A DNA stretch of 64,000 nucleotides from Rhizobium sp. BG4. GTDB lineage: Bacteria > Pseudomonadota > Alphaproteobacteria > Rhizobiales > Rhizobiaceae. The position numbers were made by a program, and so were the translations under genes. The first letter of the stretch is position 1. Each line of letters opens with the position of its first letter. The stretch lies in the NCBI RefSeq assembly GCF_016864575.1, contig NZ_CP044126.1, positions 1,240,001-1,304,000 on the forward strand, read 5' to 3'. This document shows positions 52,266 to 60,990 of this stretch, piece after piece. Under the pieces are notes generated by a model that saw nothing but the letters and a program-made list of their open reading frames with translations, did not search any database and was not told the origin of the DNA.

Positions 52266-53183
52266 CTACCGGCTGCGGCCGATGCTGGCATACATGCCGG
52301 TGGTGCGGAATTCGGTGGGCGTGATGCCGTAGACGCGACGGAAGACCTTGGCGAAGTAGTTGGCGTCTTCGAAGCCGCACATGATCGACACTTCCTTGAC
52401 CGGCAGGAAATCTGCCTTGGTCAGCAGCTTGGCTGCGCGCTGCAAGCGCTGCTGCAGCACGTATTCGGCGGGCGGCACGCCTTCGCTGTCGGCGAAGCTT
52501 CGCGAGAAGTGGGCACGGCTCAGGCCGACGATCGCGGCAAGCTCGCTGACCGGGAGCGGTTTTTCCAGATTGGTATTTATGTGGTCGATGACCGGCTGCA
52601 TCAGGCTCTGCTCGGCCATGAAGGATGGTGAGCCGAAGACGTCGTCATAAAGCGCCATTGCCGCCTCGTAGGCGATGGCCGAGGCTGAGCCCGGGGTCGT
52701 GGCGCCCTTGACCAGACGCAGGCTGCAATCGGCGAGGTGATCGATGGTCGATTGCTGCAGTTTGAGGACCGGGCCGGACAGCGCCATCACCATCTTGTGG
52801 ATGCGCAGCGTCTCGTCGCCGTTCATCGAGATCCAGAAATACTCCCAGCGCTCGCCCTTTTCGAGCCAGTAGCGGTGATTGTGCGGCACCAACACCATCA
52901 TCGTGTCGCCGCCCTGGAGCTTGTAATTGCGGTTCTGGTAGCGCAGATGGCCGCTGCCGCTGATCGTGTGCTGCAGCACCGTAAACGGCGTCTGGCCGCG
53001 CTTGCGCCCGTCCCAATCGTAGGTCTCGTTCTCGCGCACTTCATAGCCGGCGCTGGTCGGCATGGCGTGCAGGCGTTGGCGTCCGCGGGGCAGCGAAACG
53101 GTCCTCATGGCCTGTCCGTTGGCGATCAAATCCTGCAGCACAAAATTACCCTCGAAAGCATAATCCTTCTCTGGCCGCCTCAT
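52266..53183 (-). CDS. agpT: AraC family activator of the alpha-galactoside operon
   Basis: 305 residues. The N-terminal cupin-like arabinose-binding domain (TVLQHTISGSGHLRYQNRNY, VLVPHNHRYWLEKGERW) senses a sugar. The C-terminal AraC DNA-binding domain has two helix-turn-helix units: VSELAAIVGLSRAHFSRSFA and VKEVSIMCGFEDANYFAKVF, then YGITPTEFR. ATG 53183 is the most likely start. It is divergent from the agaL1-agpABCD-agaL2 operon. In Sinorhizobium meliloti the AraC-type AgpT occupies this place and activates the operon; the symbol is given by this synteny. Confidence 0.85.
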   Translation of the reverse strand: MRRPEKDYAFEGNFVLQDLIANGQAMRTVSLPRGRQRLHAMPTSAGYEVRENETYDWDGRKRGQTPFTVLQHTISGSGHLRYQNRNYKLQGGDTMMVLVPHNHRYWLEKGERWEYFWISMNGDETLRIHKMVMALSGPVLKLQQSTIDHLADCSLRLVKGATTPGSASAIAYEAAMALYDDVFGSPSFMAEQSLMQPVIDHINTNLEKPLPVSELAAIVGLSRAHFSRSFADSEGVPPAEYVLQQRLQRAAKLLTKADFLPVKEVSIMCGFEDANYFAKVFRRVYGITPTEFRTTGMYASIGRSR

Positions 53184-53354
53184 CGAATATACGCATAATC
53201 CCCTCGCATAAGAGGAAGAGATCGCGGCTGGACGAACGGCCGGGAGGAATACAGGTTTCATTTCCAGTGATTTTCGATCGCCTGCGCCAGCAGGCGGCCT
53301 GGTACCCTTTTGTCTTCTTTCTACGTAACATTCGATCGGACCGAGGTGAAGGAC

Positions 53355-54821
53355 ATGAGTTTCAAAATCGCTATCATCGGGGCAGGCAGCGTCGGCTTCA
53401 CCAAGAAGCTGTTCACGGACATCCTGTGCGTTCCGGAATTCAAGGACATCGAATTCGCGCTGACCGATCTCAGCGAGCATAACCTGCAGATGATCAAGGC
53501 GATCCTCGACAAGATCGTCGAATCCAACAAGCTGCCGACCAAGGTGACGGCGACGACCAACCGCCGTGAGGCGATTTCAGGCGCGCGCTACATCATCAGC
53601 TGTGTGCGCGTCGGCGGCCTCGAGGCTTATGCCGACGACATCAGGATCCCGCTGAAATACGGTATCGACCAGTGCGTCGGCGATACGATCTGCGCCGGCG
53701 GCATTCTCTACGGCCAGCGCAACATCCCGGTCATTCTCGACTTCTGCAAGGATATCCGCGAACTCGCCGAGCCCGGCGCAAAATTCCTCAATTACGCAAA
53801 CCCGATGGCGATGAACACCTGGGCGGCGATCGAATACGGCAAGGTCGATACGGTCGGTCTCTGCCACGGCGTCCAGCATGGGGCCGAACAGATTGCCGAA
53901 GTGCTCGGCGCCAAGTCGCAGAGCGAGCTCGACTACATCTGCTCGGGCATCAATCACCAGACCTGGTTCGTCGATCTGAAGCTCAACGGCCGCAAGATCG
54001 GCAAGGACGAGCTGGTCGCCGCCTTCGAGGCGCATCCTGTCTTCTCGCAGCAGGAGAAGCTGCGCATCGACGTCCTGAAGCGCTTCGGCGTCTATTCGAC
54101 GGAGAGCAACGGTCACCTCTCGGAATACCTGCCCTGGTATCGCAAGCGTCCTGACGAGATCACCAAGTGGATCGATATGTCGGACTGGATCCACGGCGAG
54201 ACCGGCGGCTACCTCCGCCACTCCACCGAAACCCGCAACTGGTTCGAAACCGAATTCCCGCAATTCCTCGCATCGGCCGAAAAACCGATCGATCCGGCCA
54301 AGCGCTCCAACGAGCATGCGAGCCACATTCTGGAAGCGCTGGAGACCGGCCGGGTCTATCGCGGTCACTTCAACGTCAAGAACAACGGCGTGATCACCAA
54401 CCTGCCGTCGGACGCGATCATCGAGTCGCCCGGCTTCGTCGATCGCTTCGGCATCAACATGGTCTCCGGCATCACCATTCCGGAAGCTTGTGCCGCAACC
54501 TGCATGGCGTCGATCAACGTCCAGCGCATGTCGGTCCACGCGGCAATCTCCGGCGATATCGATCTGCTGAAGCTCGCCGTGCTGCACGACCCGCTGGTCG
54601 GTGCGGTCTCGACGCCGGAGGAAGTCTGGCAGATGGTGGATGAAATGGTCGTCGCCCAGGCGCGCTGGTTGCCGCAATATGCCGACGCCGTACCGGCGGC
54701 CAAGGAGCGTCTGGCGAATTCCAAGGTCAAGACGAAGGAATGGGCCGGTGCTGCCCGCCGCAACGTCCGCTCGATCGAAGAGCTTCGCGCCGAAAAGGCG
54801 GCGCTGAAGCAGGCGGTCTGA
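53355..54821 (+). CDS. agaL1: GH4 alpha-galactosidase
   Basis: 488 residues of glycoside hydrolase family 4, which cleaves by an NAD- and Mn-dependent redox mechanism. The Rossmann dinucleotide motif GAGSVGF is at residues 9-15; the metal ligands are Cys170 (GLCHGVQHG) and His201 (SGINHQTWF); NYANPMAMNTWA is the substrate-side loop. No signal peptide: it hydrolyses imported melibiose or raffinose inside the cell. GAGGTGAAGG lies just before ATG 53355. First gene of the agp operon. The symbol follows S. meliloti usage. Confidence 0.92.
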   Translation: MSFKIAIIGAGSVGFTKKLFTDILCVPEFKDIEFALTDLSEHNLQMIKAILDKIVESNKLPTKVTATTNRREAISGARYIISCVRVGGLEAYADDIRIPLKYGIDQCVGDTICAGGILYGQRNIPVILDFCKDIRELAEPGAKFLNYANPMAMNTWAAIEYGKVDTVGLCHGVQHGAEQIAEVLGAKSQSELDYICSGINHQTWFVDLKLNGRKIGKDELVAAFEAHPVFSQQEKLRIDVLKRFGVYSTESNGHLSEYLPWYRKRPDEITKWIDMSDWIHGETGGYLRHSTETRNWFETEFPQFLASAEKPIDPAKRSNEHASHILEALETGRVYRGHFNVKNNGVITNLPSDAIIESPGFVDRFGINMVSGITIPEACAATCMASINVQRMSVHAAISGDIDLLKLAVLHDPLVGAVSTPEEVWQMVDEMVVAQARWLPQYADAVPAAKERLANSKVKTKEWAGAARRNVRSIEELRAEKAALKQAV

Positions 54822-54833
54822 TTTTCCGGTGAG

Positions 54834-54882
54834 GCAAGCCGCGGCGGTTCTTCGGGAGGAAGGCCGCCGCGCCAAGGCTTGC
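54834..54882 (+). other. intercistronic hairpin between agaL1 and agpA
   Basis: Two stacked stems: GCAAGCC (54834-54840) / GGCTTGC (54876-54882) and GCGGCGG (54841-54847) / CCGCCGC (54864-54870). No T run follows. Confidence 0.6.
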
Positions 54883-54946
54883 TTCATCATTCTTTGAGGA
54901 GAAGCGGAGACGCCAAGCAAGCGCTCCGGAACAAGAGGGAGAGACG

Positions 54947-57034
54947 ATGACGAATTTCCGCAAGATCGGCATCCTGGCAGGGCTGGCGCTCGGCGTTTCA
55001 GTTGCTGCCTTGAATGCCTACGCTTCCGAGCCGACTACGCCGCCTGCGCCGCCGCAGTTCCCGGCGGAAGGCAAGATCAAGTATGTGTCCCGCGACTCCA
55101 TTGAGGAGTTCAAGGCGCTTCCTTCGTATAACGAGCCCGATTGGGTGAAGAAGAATTTCGTCGACACCGGCAAGCTGCCGCCGGTCAAGGATCGCCTTCC
55201 CAAGGAGCCGCTGGTTTTCAAGACCGGCAACATGCCTGACGGTATCGGCGTCTATGGCGACACGATGCGCCATGTTATCGGCGGCCGTCCGGAAGGCTGG
55301 AACTACGGCGCCGGCCAGACGCAGGGCTGGGGCGGCATCGATATCGGCCTCTCCGAATGCCTGACGCGCACCGCGCCGCTCTTCCAGGTCGAAGCCAAGG
55401 ACACCGAGCCGCTGCCGAACCTCGCCAAGGGCTGGGAATGGTCTGCCGACGGTCACAAGCTGACCATGCATCTGATCGAAGGTGCCAAGTGGTCTGATGG
55501 CGCGCCGTTCAACGCCGACGACATCATGTTCTACTGGGAAGACGAGGTCATCGACCCGAACGTTTCGCCGCTTGGCGGCGGCGCATCGCCTGAGGCCTTC
55601 GGCGAGGGAACGACGCTCAAGAAGATCGACGACTACACGGTCGAATGGACCTTCAAGGATGCCTTCCCGAAGCAGTATCTCTATACGATGGCCTACCCGA
55701 ACTTCTGCCCGGGTCCGTCGCATATCCTGAAGCCGCAGCATCCGAAATATTCGAAGAACACCTACGACCAGTTCAAGAACGCCTTCCCGCCGGAATTCAT
55801 GAACATGCCGGTCATGGGTGCCTGGGTACCGGTCGAATACCGTCCTGACGATATCATCGTCATGCGCCGCAACCCCTACTACTGGAAGGTCGACGAGAAG
55901 GGCAACCAGCTGCCTTACCTCAACGAGCTGCACTACAAGCTGTCGACCTGGGCAGACCGCGACGTTCAGGCCGTTGCCGGCTCCGGCGACTTCTCGAATC
56001 TCGAGCAGCCGGAAAACTTCGTGGCGTCGCTGAAGCGCGCTGCCGAGAAGACCGCCCCGGCGCGTCTCGCCTTCGGCCCGCGCCTGATCGGCTACAACAT
56101 GCGCATGAACCTGTCCGCCAACGGTTGGGGTGACCCGGACGAGCGCGGCGAGGCGATCCGCAACCTCAACCGCAACGAGGACTTCCGCAAGGCCGTCACC
56201 ATGGCGGTTGACCGCAAGGCGATCGGCGACTCTCTCGTCAAGGGTCCGTTCACGGCGATCTATCCGGGTGGCCTGTCTTCGGGCACGAGCTTCTACGATC
56301 GCAACTCCACGGTCTACTATCCCTTTGACCTGGCAGGCGCCAAGGCGCTGCTCGCCAAGGTCGGCCTCAAGGATACCGATGGTGATGGCTTCGTGAACTT
56401 CCCGGCTGGTACTGCCGGCGGCAAGGACGTCGAGGTCGTGCTGCTCGTCAACAACGGCTATGCCACCGACAAGAGCCTTGCAGAAGGCGTCGTCGGCCAG
56501 ATGGAAAAGCTCGGCATCAAGGTCATCATCAATGCGCTCGATGGTCCCAAGCGCGATAATGCCCACTATGCCGGCCAGTTCGACTGGCTGATCCAGCGCA
56601 ACGCGACGGAACTCGCATCCGTGGTGCAGAATACCGAACAGCTCGCAGCCGTCGGTCCGCGCACCAGCTGGCATCACCGCGCCGGCAAGGATGACCAGCT
56701 CGATCTGCTGCCCTACGAAAAGGAGCTTGCCGACATCGTCAACAAGTTCCGCACGACGCAGGACAATGACGAGCGGGTCAACCTGATGAAGCAGTATCAG
56801 AAGACCGCGACCGAGCATGTCGACACCGTCGGCCTCACGGAATATCCGGGTGCGCTGATCGTCAACAAGCGCTTCTCGAACGTCCCGCAGGGTACGCCGA
56901 TCTTCATGTTCAACTGGGCTGAAGACTCCGTCATCCGCGAGCGTCTGTGGGTCGCTGCCGACAAGCAGGGCAAGTACGAGCTGTTCCCCGAACAGCTGCC
57001 CGGCAAGCCCGGAGACAAGGGTCCGATCAACTAA
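54947..57034 (+). CDS. agpA: alpha-galactoside ABC binding protein (family 5)
   Basis: 695 residues, longer than ordinary DppA proteins. Sec signal peptide FRKIGILAGLALGVSVAALN, cut near AYASE. It is a family 5 binding protein with the unusual N-terminal segment EGKIKYVSRDSIEEFKALPS shared by AgpA-like sugar binders, and the family motif AKGWEWSADGHKLTMHLIEG. In S. meliloti AgpA is the periplasmic binding protein for melibiose, raffinose and related alpha-galactosides, even though its family is otherwise peptide-binding. AGAGGGAGAG lies before the ATG. Followed by a hairpin, then agpB. Confidence 0.92.
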   Translation: MTNFRKIGILAGLALGVSVAALNAYASEPTTPPAPPQFPAEGKIKYVSRDSIEEFKALPSYNEPDWVKKNFVDTGKLPPVKDRLPKEPLVFKTGNMPDGIGVYGDTMRHVIGGRPEGWNYGAGQTQGWGGIDIGLSECLTRTAPLFQVEAKDTEPLPNLAKGWEWSADGHKLTMHLIEGAKWSDGAPFNADDIMFYWEDEVIDPNVSPLGGGASPEAFGEGTTLKKIDDYTVEWTFKDAFPKQYLYTMAYPNFCPGPSHILKPQHPKYSKNTYDQFKNAFPPEFMNMPVMGAWVPVEYRPDDIIVMRRNPYYWKVDEKGNQLPYLNELHYKLSTWADRDVQAVAGSGDFSNLEQPENFVASLKRAAEKTAPARLAFGPRLIGYNMRMNLSANGWGDPDERGEAIRNLNRNEDFRKAVTMAVDRKAIGDSLVKGPFTAIYPGGLSSGTSFYDRNSTVYYPFDLAGAKALLAKVGLKDTDGDGFVNFPAGTAGGKDVEVVLLVNNGYATDKSLAEGVVGQMEKLGIKVIINALDGPKRDNAHYAGQFDWLIQRNATELASVVQNTEQLAAVGPRTSWHHRAGKDDQLDLLPYEKELADIVNKFRTTQDNDERVNLMKQYQKTATEHVDTVGLTEYPGALIVNKRFSNVPQGTPIFMFNWAEDSVIRERLWVAADKQGKYELFPEQLPGKPGDKGPIN

Positions 57035-57060
57035 GAGCTCCCTCCCAACCGAATGAGCTT

Positions 57061-57087
57061 CCGGCCGCGCGTGCTGCGCGCGGCCGG
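57061..57087 (+). other. intercistronic hairpin between agpA and agpB
   Basis: CCGGCCGCGC (57061-57070) / GCGCGGCCGG (57078-57087), loop of seven bases. No T run. Confidence 0.65.
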
Positions 57088-57150
57088 GCATAATCAACAA
57101 GCCGGCCGCGCTAGACGAGCGACTGGCGGCAAGGAGAAGCGAACCGTCCG

Positions 57151-58158
57151 ATGCTACGATTCCTGCTCATGCGCATCGCCTCGGCGATCCCCGTCCTCTT
57201 CATTCTGAGCGTGGTGACTTTCGCGATCATCCAGGCGCCGCCCGGCGACTATGCCGATTACATCCGCTCGCAGCTGATCAACCAGAGTGGCGCGTCCTTC
57301 GCGCAGGCCGAGGAACAGGCGCAGGCCTACCGCGTCGAGCATGGCCTCGATAAGCCGATGGTCGTCCAGTATTTCAACTGGATGAAGGGCATCATCACCG
57401 AAGGCGATTTCGGCTACAGCATGTTCTACAACAAGCCGGTTGCCGATGTCGTCGCCGAGCGCCTGCCGCGCACGCTGGCCCTGGCGCTGGTCTGCCACAT
57501 CTTTGCATCGATCCTCGGCATAACTTTCGGTATCTGGGCGGCAACGCGCCAGTACACCTGGATCGACAGCCTGCTTTCGGGCATCTCGTTCCTCGGCATG
57601 ACGGTGCCGCGCTTCCTGATGGCGCTGATCATCGTCTATCTCCTGGTCTTCCAGTTCAATGTCAGCGAAATCGGCAGCTTCTTCTCGCCGCAATATGGCG
57701 GAGCGCCGTGGTCCTGGGCGAAATTCGTCGATCTCGTCAGCCATGTCTGGCCGGTGGTCGCGATCGCCACCTTCGGCGGGCTCGCCTACAACATGCGCGT
57801 CATGCGCGGCAATCTGCTGGATACGCTGAATGCGCAATATGTCGAGACGGCCCGCGCCAAGGGTCTCTCGGGAAGCGCCGTCGTCATGCGCCATGCGGTT
57901 CCCAATGCGCTGCATCCACTCGTCATGTATCAGGGTGTCGTCCTGCCCTACATGCTGACCGGCGAAATCGAGACGGCGATCATCTTCGCCCTGCCGACCG
58001 TCGGCCCGGCCATCGTCGGCTCGATGGCGATCGGCGACGTCTATGTGACCGCCACCTTTATGCTGGTGCTCTCGGCCACGCTGATCGTCGGCAACATCAT
58101 CGCCGACATGCTGCTTGCCATGCTCGACCCGCGCGTCCGCCAATATGGAGGTGCCTGA
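57151..58158 (+). CDS. agpB: alpha-galactoside ABC permease (DppB type)
   Basis: 335 residues with six predicted helices. The N-terminal LRFLLMRIASAIPVLFILSV and the sequence VVTFAIIQAPPGDYADYIRS belong to the DppB/OppB group. The EAA loop is VETARAKGLSGSAVVMRHAV, and LTGEIETAIIFALPTVGP is characteristic. One half of the membrane channel of the agp importer. Confidence 0.92.
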   Translation: MLRFLLMRIASAIPVLFILSVVTFAIIQAPPGDYADYIRSQLINQSGASFAQAEEQAQAYRVEHGLDKPMVVQYFNWMKGIITEGDFGYSMFYNKPVADVVAERLPRTLALALVCHIFASILGITFGIWAATRQYTWIDSLLSGISFLGMTVPRFLMALIIVYLLVFQFNVSEIGSFFSPQYGGAPWSWAKFVDLVSHVWPVVAIATFGGLAYNMRVMRGNLLDTLNAQYVETARAKGLSGSAVVMRHAVPNALHPLVMYQGVVLPYMLTGEIETAIIFALPTVGPAIVGSMAIGDVYVTATFMLVLSATLIVGNIIADMLLAMLDPRVRQYGGA

Positions 58159-58159
58159 G

Positions 58160-59290
58160 ATGCTGGCATTCGATTCCTCTCCGCCGCCTCCGCACGAGGA
58201 AAACGTCAAGGCGACCGCTCATGGCAACGAGAGTTATCTCGCTCTCGTCTGGCGCCGCCTGCGCCGCTCATGGACCGGCATGATGGGGCTCATCCTCGTC
58301 GGGCTGCTGCTGATCATGGCGGTCTTTGCCGATTTCTTCGCGCCGCTCGATCCGAAGGCGACCGATGTCGGCTTTGCGCCGCCGCAGGTCATGAGCATCC
58401 ATGACAAGGATGGTAATCTCGTCTGGCCGCGGGTCTATGCGCTTGCCGATTCCGAGGAGCTCGACCCCGTTACCTTCCAGCCGATTGTCGGGCCTGATTA
58501 TGACAATCCGCGGGTGCTCGGCTTCTTCGTCAAGGGTGCGGAATACAGGCTGCTCGGCCTGATCCCCGCCGACCGCCACTTCTTCGGCTCGGTCGATGGC
58601 CAGCCGGTGCATTTCCTCGGCACCGACAAGTTCGGCCGTGACGTGCTCTCCCGGGCCATCGTCGGCTCGCGTATCTCGCTGATGATCGCGCTGACCGTCG
58701 TCTTCATCGTCACCATCGTCGGCACGACGGTCGGCATGGTATCGGGCTATTTCGGGGGAGCGTTCGACGTCTGGGTGCAGCGCTTCGTCGAATTGGTGCT
58801 CGCCTTCCCGCAGCTGCCGCTCTACCTGGCGCTGACTTCGCTCATCCCGATCACCGCGCCGACCAATATCTTCCTCGCCTTCGTGATCTTCGTCATGTCG
58901 GCGCTCGGCTGGGCGCAGATGTCACGCGAGGTGCGCGGCAAGACGCTGGCGCTGGCGCGCATCGACTATGTGCGTGCGGCAATGGCAGTCGGAGCGACTG
59001 ACCGGCGCATCATCTTCCAGCACATCCTGCCGAATGTCATGAGCCATGTGATCGTGGCGGTGACGCTGCATATCCCGAGCGTCGTTCTGCTCGAATCCTT
59101 CCTTGGCTTCCTCGGCTTCGCCGTGAAGCCGCCGCTGATTTCCTGGGGGCTGATGCTGCAGGATACGGCGAACTACTCCGTCATCGGGACTTATCCGTGG
59201 ATTCTCGCCCCTGTCGGCTTCGTGCTCGTCACCGTCTTCGCCTTCAATGCGCTGGGCGACGGTCTGCGCGATGCAGTCGATCCTTATTGA
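58160..59290 (+). CDS. agpC: alpha-galactoside ABC permease (DppC type)
   Basis: 376 residues from ATG 58160; GGAGG in the end of agpB serves as its ribosome site. The long N-terminal cytoplasmic and periplasmic segment, with HFLGTDKFGRDVLSRAIVGS and then five helices, is typical of DppC. EAA loop: IDYVRAAMAVGATDRRIIFQ. Longer than usual for DppC (about 300) because of an insertion of about 70 residues between the first helix and the FGRDVLSR motif. Confidence 0.92.
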   Translation: MLAFDSSPPPPHEENVKATAHGNESYLALVWRRLRRSWTGMMGLILVGLLLIMAVFADFFAPLDPKATDVGFAPPQVMSIHDKDGNLVWPRVYALADSEELDPVTFQPIVGPDYDNPRVLGFFVKGAEYRLLGLIPADRHFFGSVDGQPVHFLGTDKFGRDVLSRAIVGSRISLMIALTVVFIVTIVGTTVGMVSGYFGGAFDVWVQRFVELVLAFPQLPLYLALTSLIPITAPTNIFLAFVIFVMSALGWAQMSREVRGKTLALARIDYVRAAMAVGATDRRIIFQHILPNVMSHVIVAVTLHIPSVVLLESFLGFLGFAVKPPLISWGLMLQDTANYSVIGTYPWILAPVGFVLVTVFAFNALGDGLRDAVDPY

Positions 59291-59300
59291 GGTGATGAAG

Positions 59301-60968
59301 ATGGCTCTTGCTCTTGTCAGTTCCTTTGCCCCGCCCGTCCGTCACGATCATGACGGCCGCAAGGAAAGCCCGATCATCGACGCCCGCAATATCGGCGTGA
59401 ATTTCAAGGTCGAGCACGGTCTTGTCGAAGCGGTGAAGGATATCTCCTTCCAGCTCTATCGCGGCGAGACGATCGCCATCGTCGGCGAATCCGGCTCCGG
59501 CAAGTCGGTGACGGCGCGTACCGTCATGGGGCTCCTATCGAAGCGCGCCGTGACCTCGTCGAAATCGACCGTCGAGTATGAAGGCAAGAATATCTTGAAA
59601 TTCTCCGAGCCGGCGCGCCGCAAGCTGCGCGGCAACCGGATCTCGATGATCTTCCAGGAGCCGATGAGCTCGCTGAACCCGATCTATACGATCGGCAGCC
59701 AGATCGTCGAAGCGATCCGTGTCCACAATAAGGTCAGCCGCAAGCAGGCCGAGGCGAGGGCGCTGGAACTCCTGAAGCAGGTGCAGATTCCTGATCCGGA
59801 AGCGCGGCTGAAGCAGTATCCGCACCAGCTTTCCGGCGGCCAGCGCCAGCGCGTGATGATCGCCATGGCGCTCTCCAACAATCCCGATGTGCTGATCGCC
59901 GACGAGCCGACGACGGCGCTCGACGTCACCGTCCAGGCGCAGATCCTCAACCTCATCCGCAATCTCCAGAAAGAATTGCGGATGGCGGTGATCCTGATCA
60001 CCCACGACCTGACGGTTGTTCGCCAGTTTTCCGACTACGTCTATGTGATGCAGCACGGCGAAATGCGCGAGCACAATACGACCGAGCAGCTCTTCGCCAA
60101 TCCGCAGCATCCCTATACCAAGCATCTCTTGGCATCGGAGCCGCGCGGCCAGGCCAATCCGCTGCCCGAGGGGTCGGACATCATTCTCGATGCGCGCGGC
60201 GTGCGCGTCTCCTTCATGATGCGCCATGGCGGCTTCTTCAAGCCGGAGCTGAAGGAACTGGTCGCCGTCGACAGTCTCAATCTGACGCTGCGCCGGCACG
60301 AGACGCTTGGTCTCGTCGGCGAGTCCGGTTCGGGAAAGACGACCTTCGGCCAGGCGCTGGTGCGCCTCAATGACCCGGATACCGGCGAGATCTATTTCGA
60401 CCGGCAGCCGATCCACGGCAAATCTCGCGCTGAAATGCGGCCTCTCCGCGCGCGCATGCAGATCGTCTTCCAGGATCCGTTCTCGTCGCTCAACCCGCGC
60501 ATGACGATTGGCCAGATCATCGAGGAAGGCCTTGTCGTCAACCGGCTCGGCGCCTCCAAGGCGGAGCGTCTCGACCGTGTGCGCGACGCGCTTTCGGCGG
60601 CCGGTATGCCGGGCAATATCCTCTCGCGCTTCCCGCACGAGTTCTCGGGCGGCCAGCGACAGCGTATCGCCATTGCCCGCGCCATCGCCCTTGAGCCGGA
60701 GTTCATCCTGCTCGACGAGCCGACCTCGGCGCTCGATCTTTCCGTCCAGGCGCAGATCATCGAGCTCCTGCGCAAGCTGCAGGACGAGCGCGGCCTCAGC
60801 TACCTGTTCATCTCGCACGACCTGAAAGTCGTGCGCGCCCTCTGCCACCGCGTGATCGTCATGCAGCATGGCAAGATCATGGAAGAGGGTCCAGTCAACG
60901 AAGTTCTCACCAATCCCAAGACCGCCTACACCGAACGGCTCGTCAAAGCCGCTTTCGAGGTAGCCTGA
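59301..60968 (+). CDS. agpD: alpha-galactoside ABC ATPase, two fused domains
   Basis: 555 residues: two complete nucleotide-binding domains in one chain, equal to DppD joined to DppF. Domain 1 has Walker A GESGSGKS (62-69), signature LSGGQ (177-181) and ITHDLTVV; domain 2 has Walker A GESGSGKTT (340-348), signature FSGGQ (448-452) and FISHDLKVV. A (PY)-rich oligopeptide-type linker (NPQHPYTKHLLASEP) ends the first domain. ATG 59301 with GAGGTG six bases before it is preferred. Fused ATPases of this sort drive peptide-type importers; here the cargo is an alpha-galactoside. Confidence 0.93.
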   Translation: MALALVSSFAPPVRHDHDGRKESPIIDARNIGVNFKVEHGLVEAVKDISFQLYRGETIAIVGESGSGKSVTARTVMGLLSKRAVTSSKSTVEYEGKNILKFSEPARRKLRGNRISMIFQEPMSSLNPIYTIGSQIVEAIRVHNKVSRKQAEARALELLKQVQIPDPEARLKQYPHQLSGGQRQRVMIAMALSNNPDVLIADEPTTALDVTVQAQILNLIRNLQKELRMAVILITHDLTVVRQFSDYVYVMQHGEMREHNTTEQLFANPQHPYTKHLLASEPRGQANPLPEGSDIILDARGVRVSFMMRHGGFFKPELKELVAVDSLNLTLRRHETLGLVGESGSGKTTFGQALVRLNDPDTGEIYFDRQPIHGKSRAEMRPLRARMQIVFQDPFSSLNPRMTIGQIIEEGLVVNRLGASKAERLDRVRDALSAAGMPGNILSRFPHEFSGGQRQRIAIARAIALEPEFILLDEPTSALDLSVQAQIIELLRKLQDERGLSYLFISHDLKVVRALCHRVIVMQHGKIMEEGPVNEVLTNPKTAYTERLVKAAFEVA

Positions 60969-60990
60969 TTTGCATCTGCCGGAGGTTTAC

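Noticed and set aside
54998..57100. Open frame of about 700 codons antisense to agpA
   Set aside because: As above; no ribosome site or motif, and agpA is certain by synteny.
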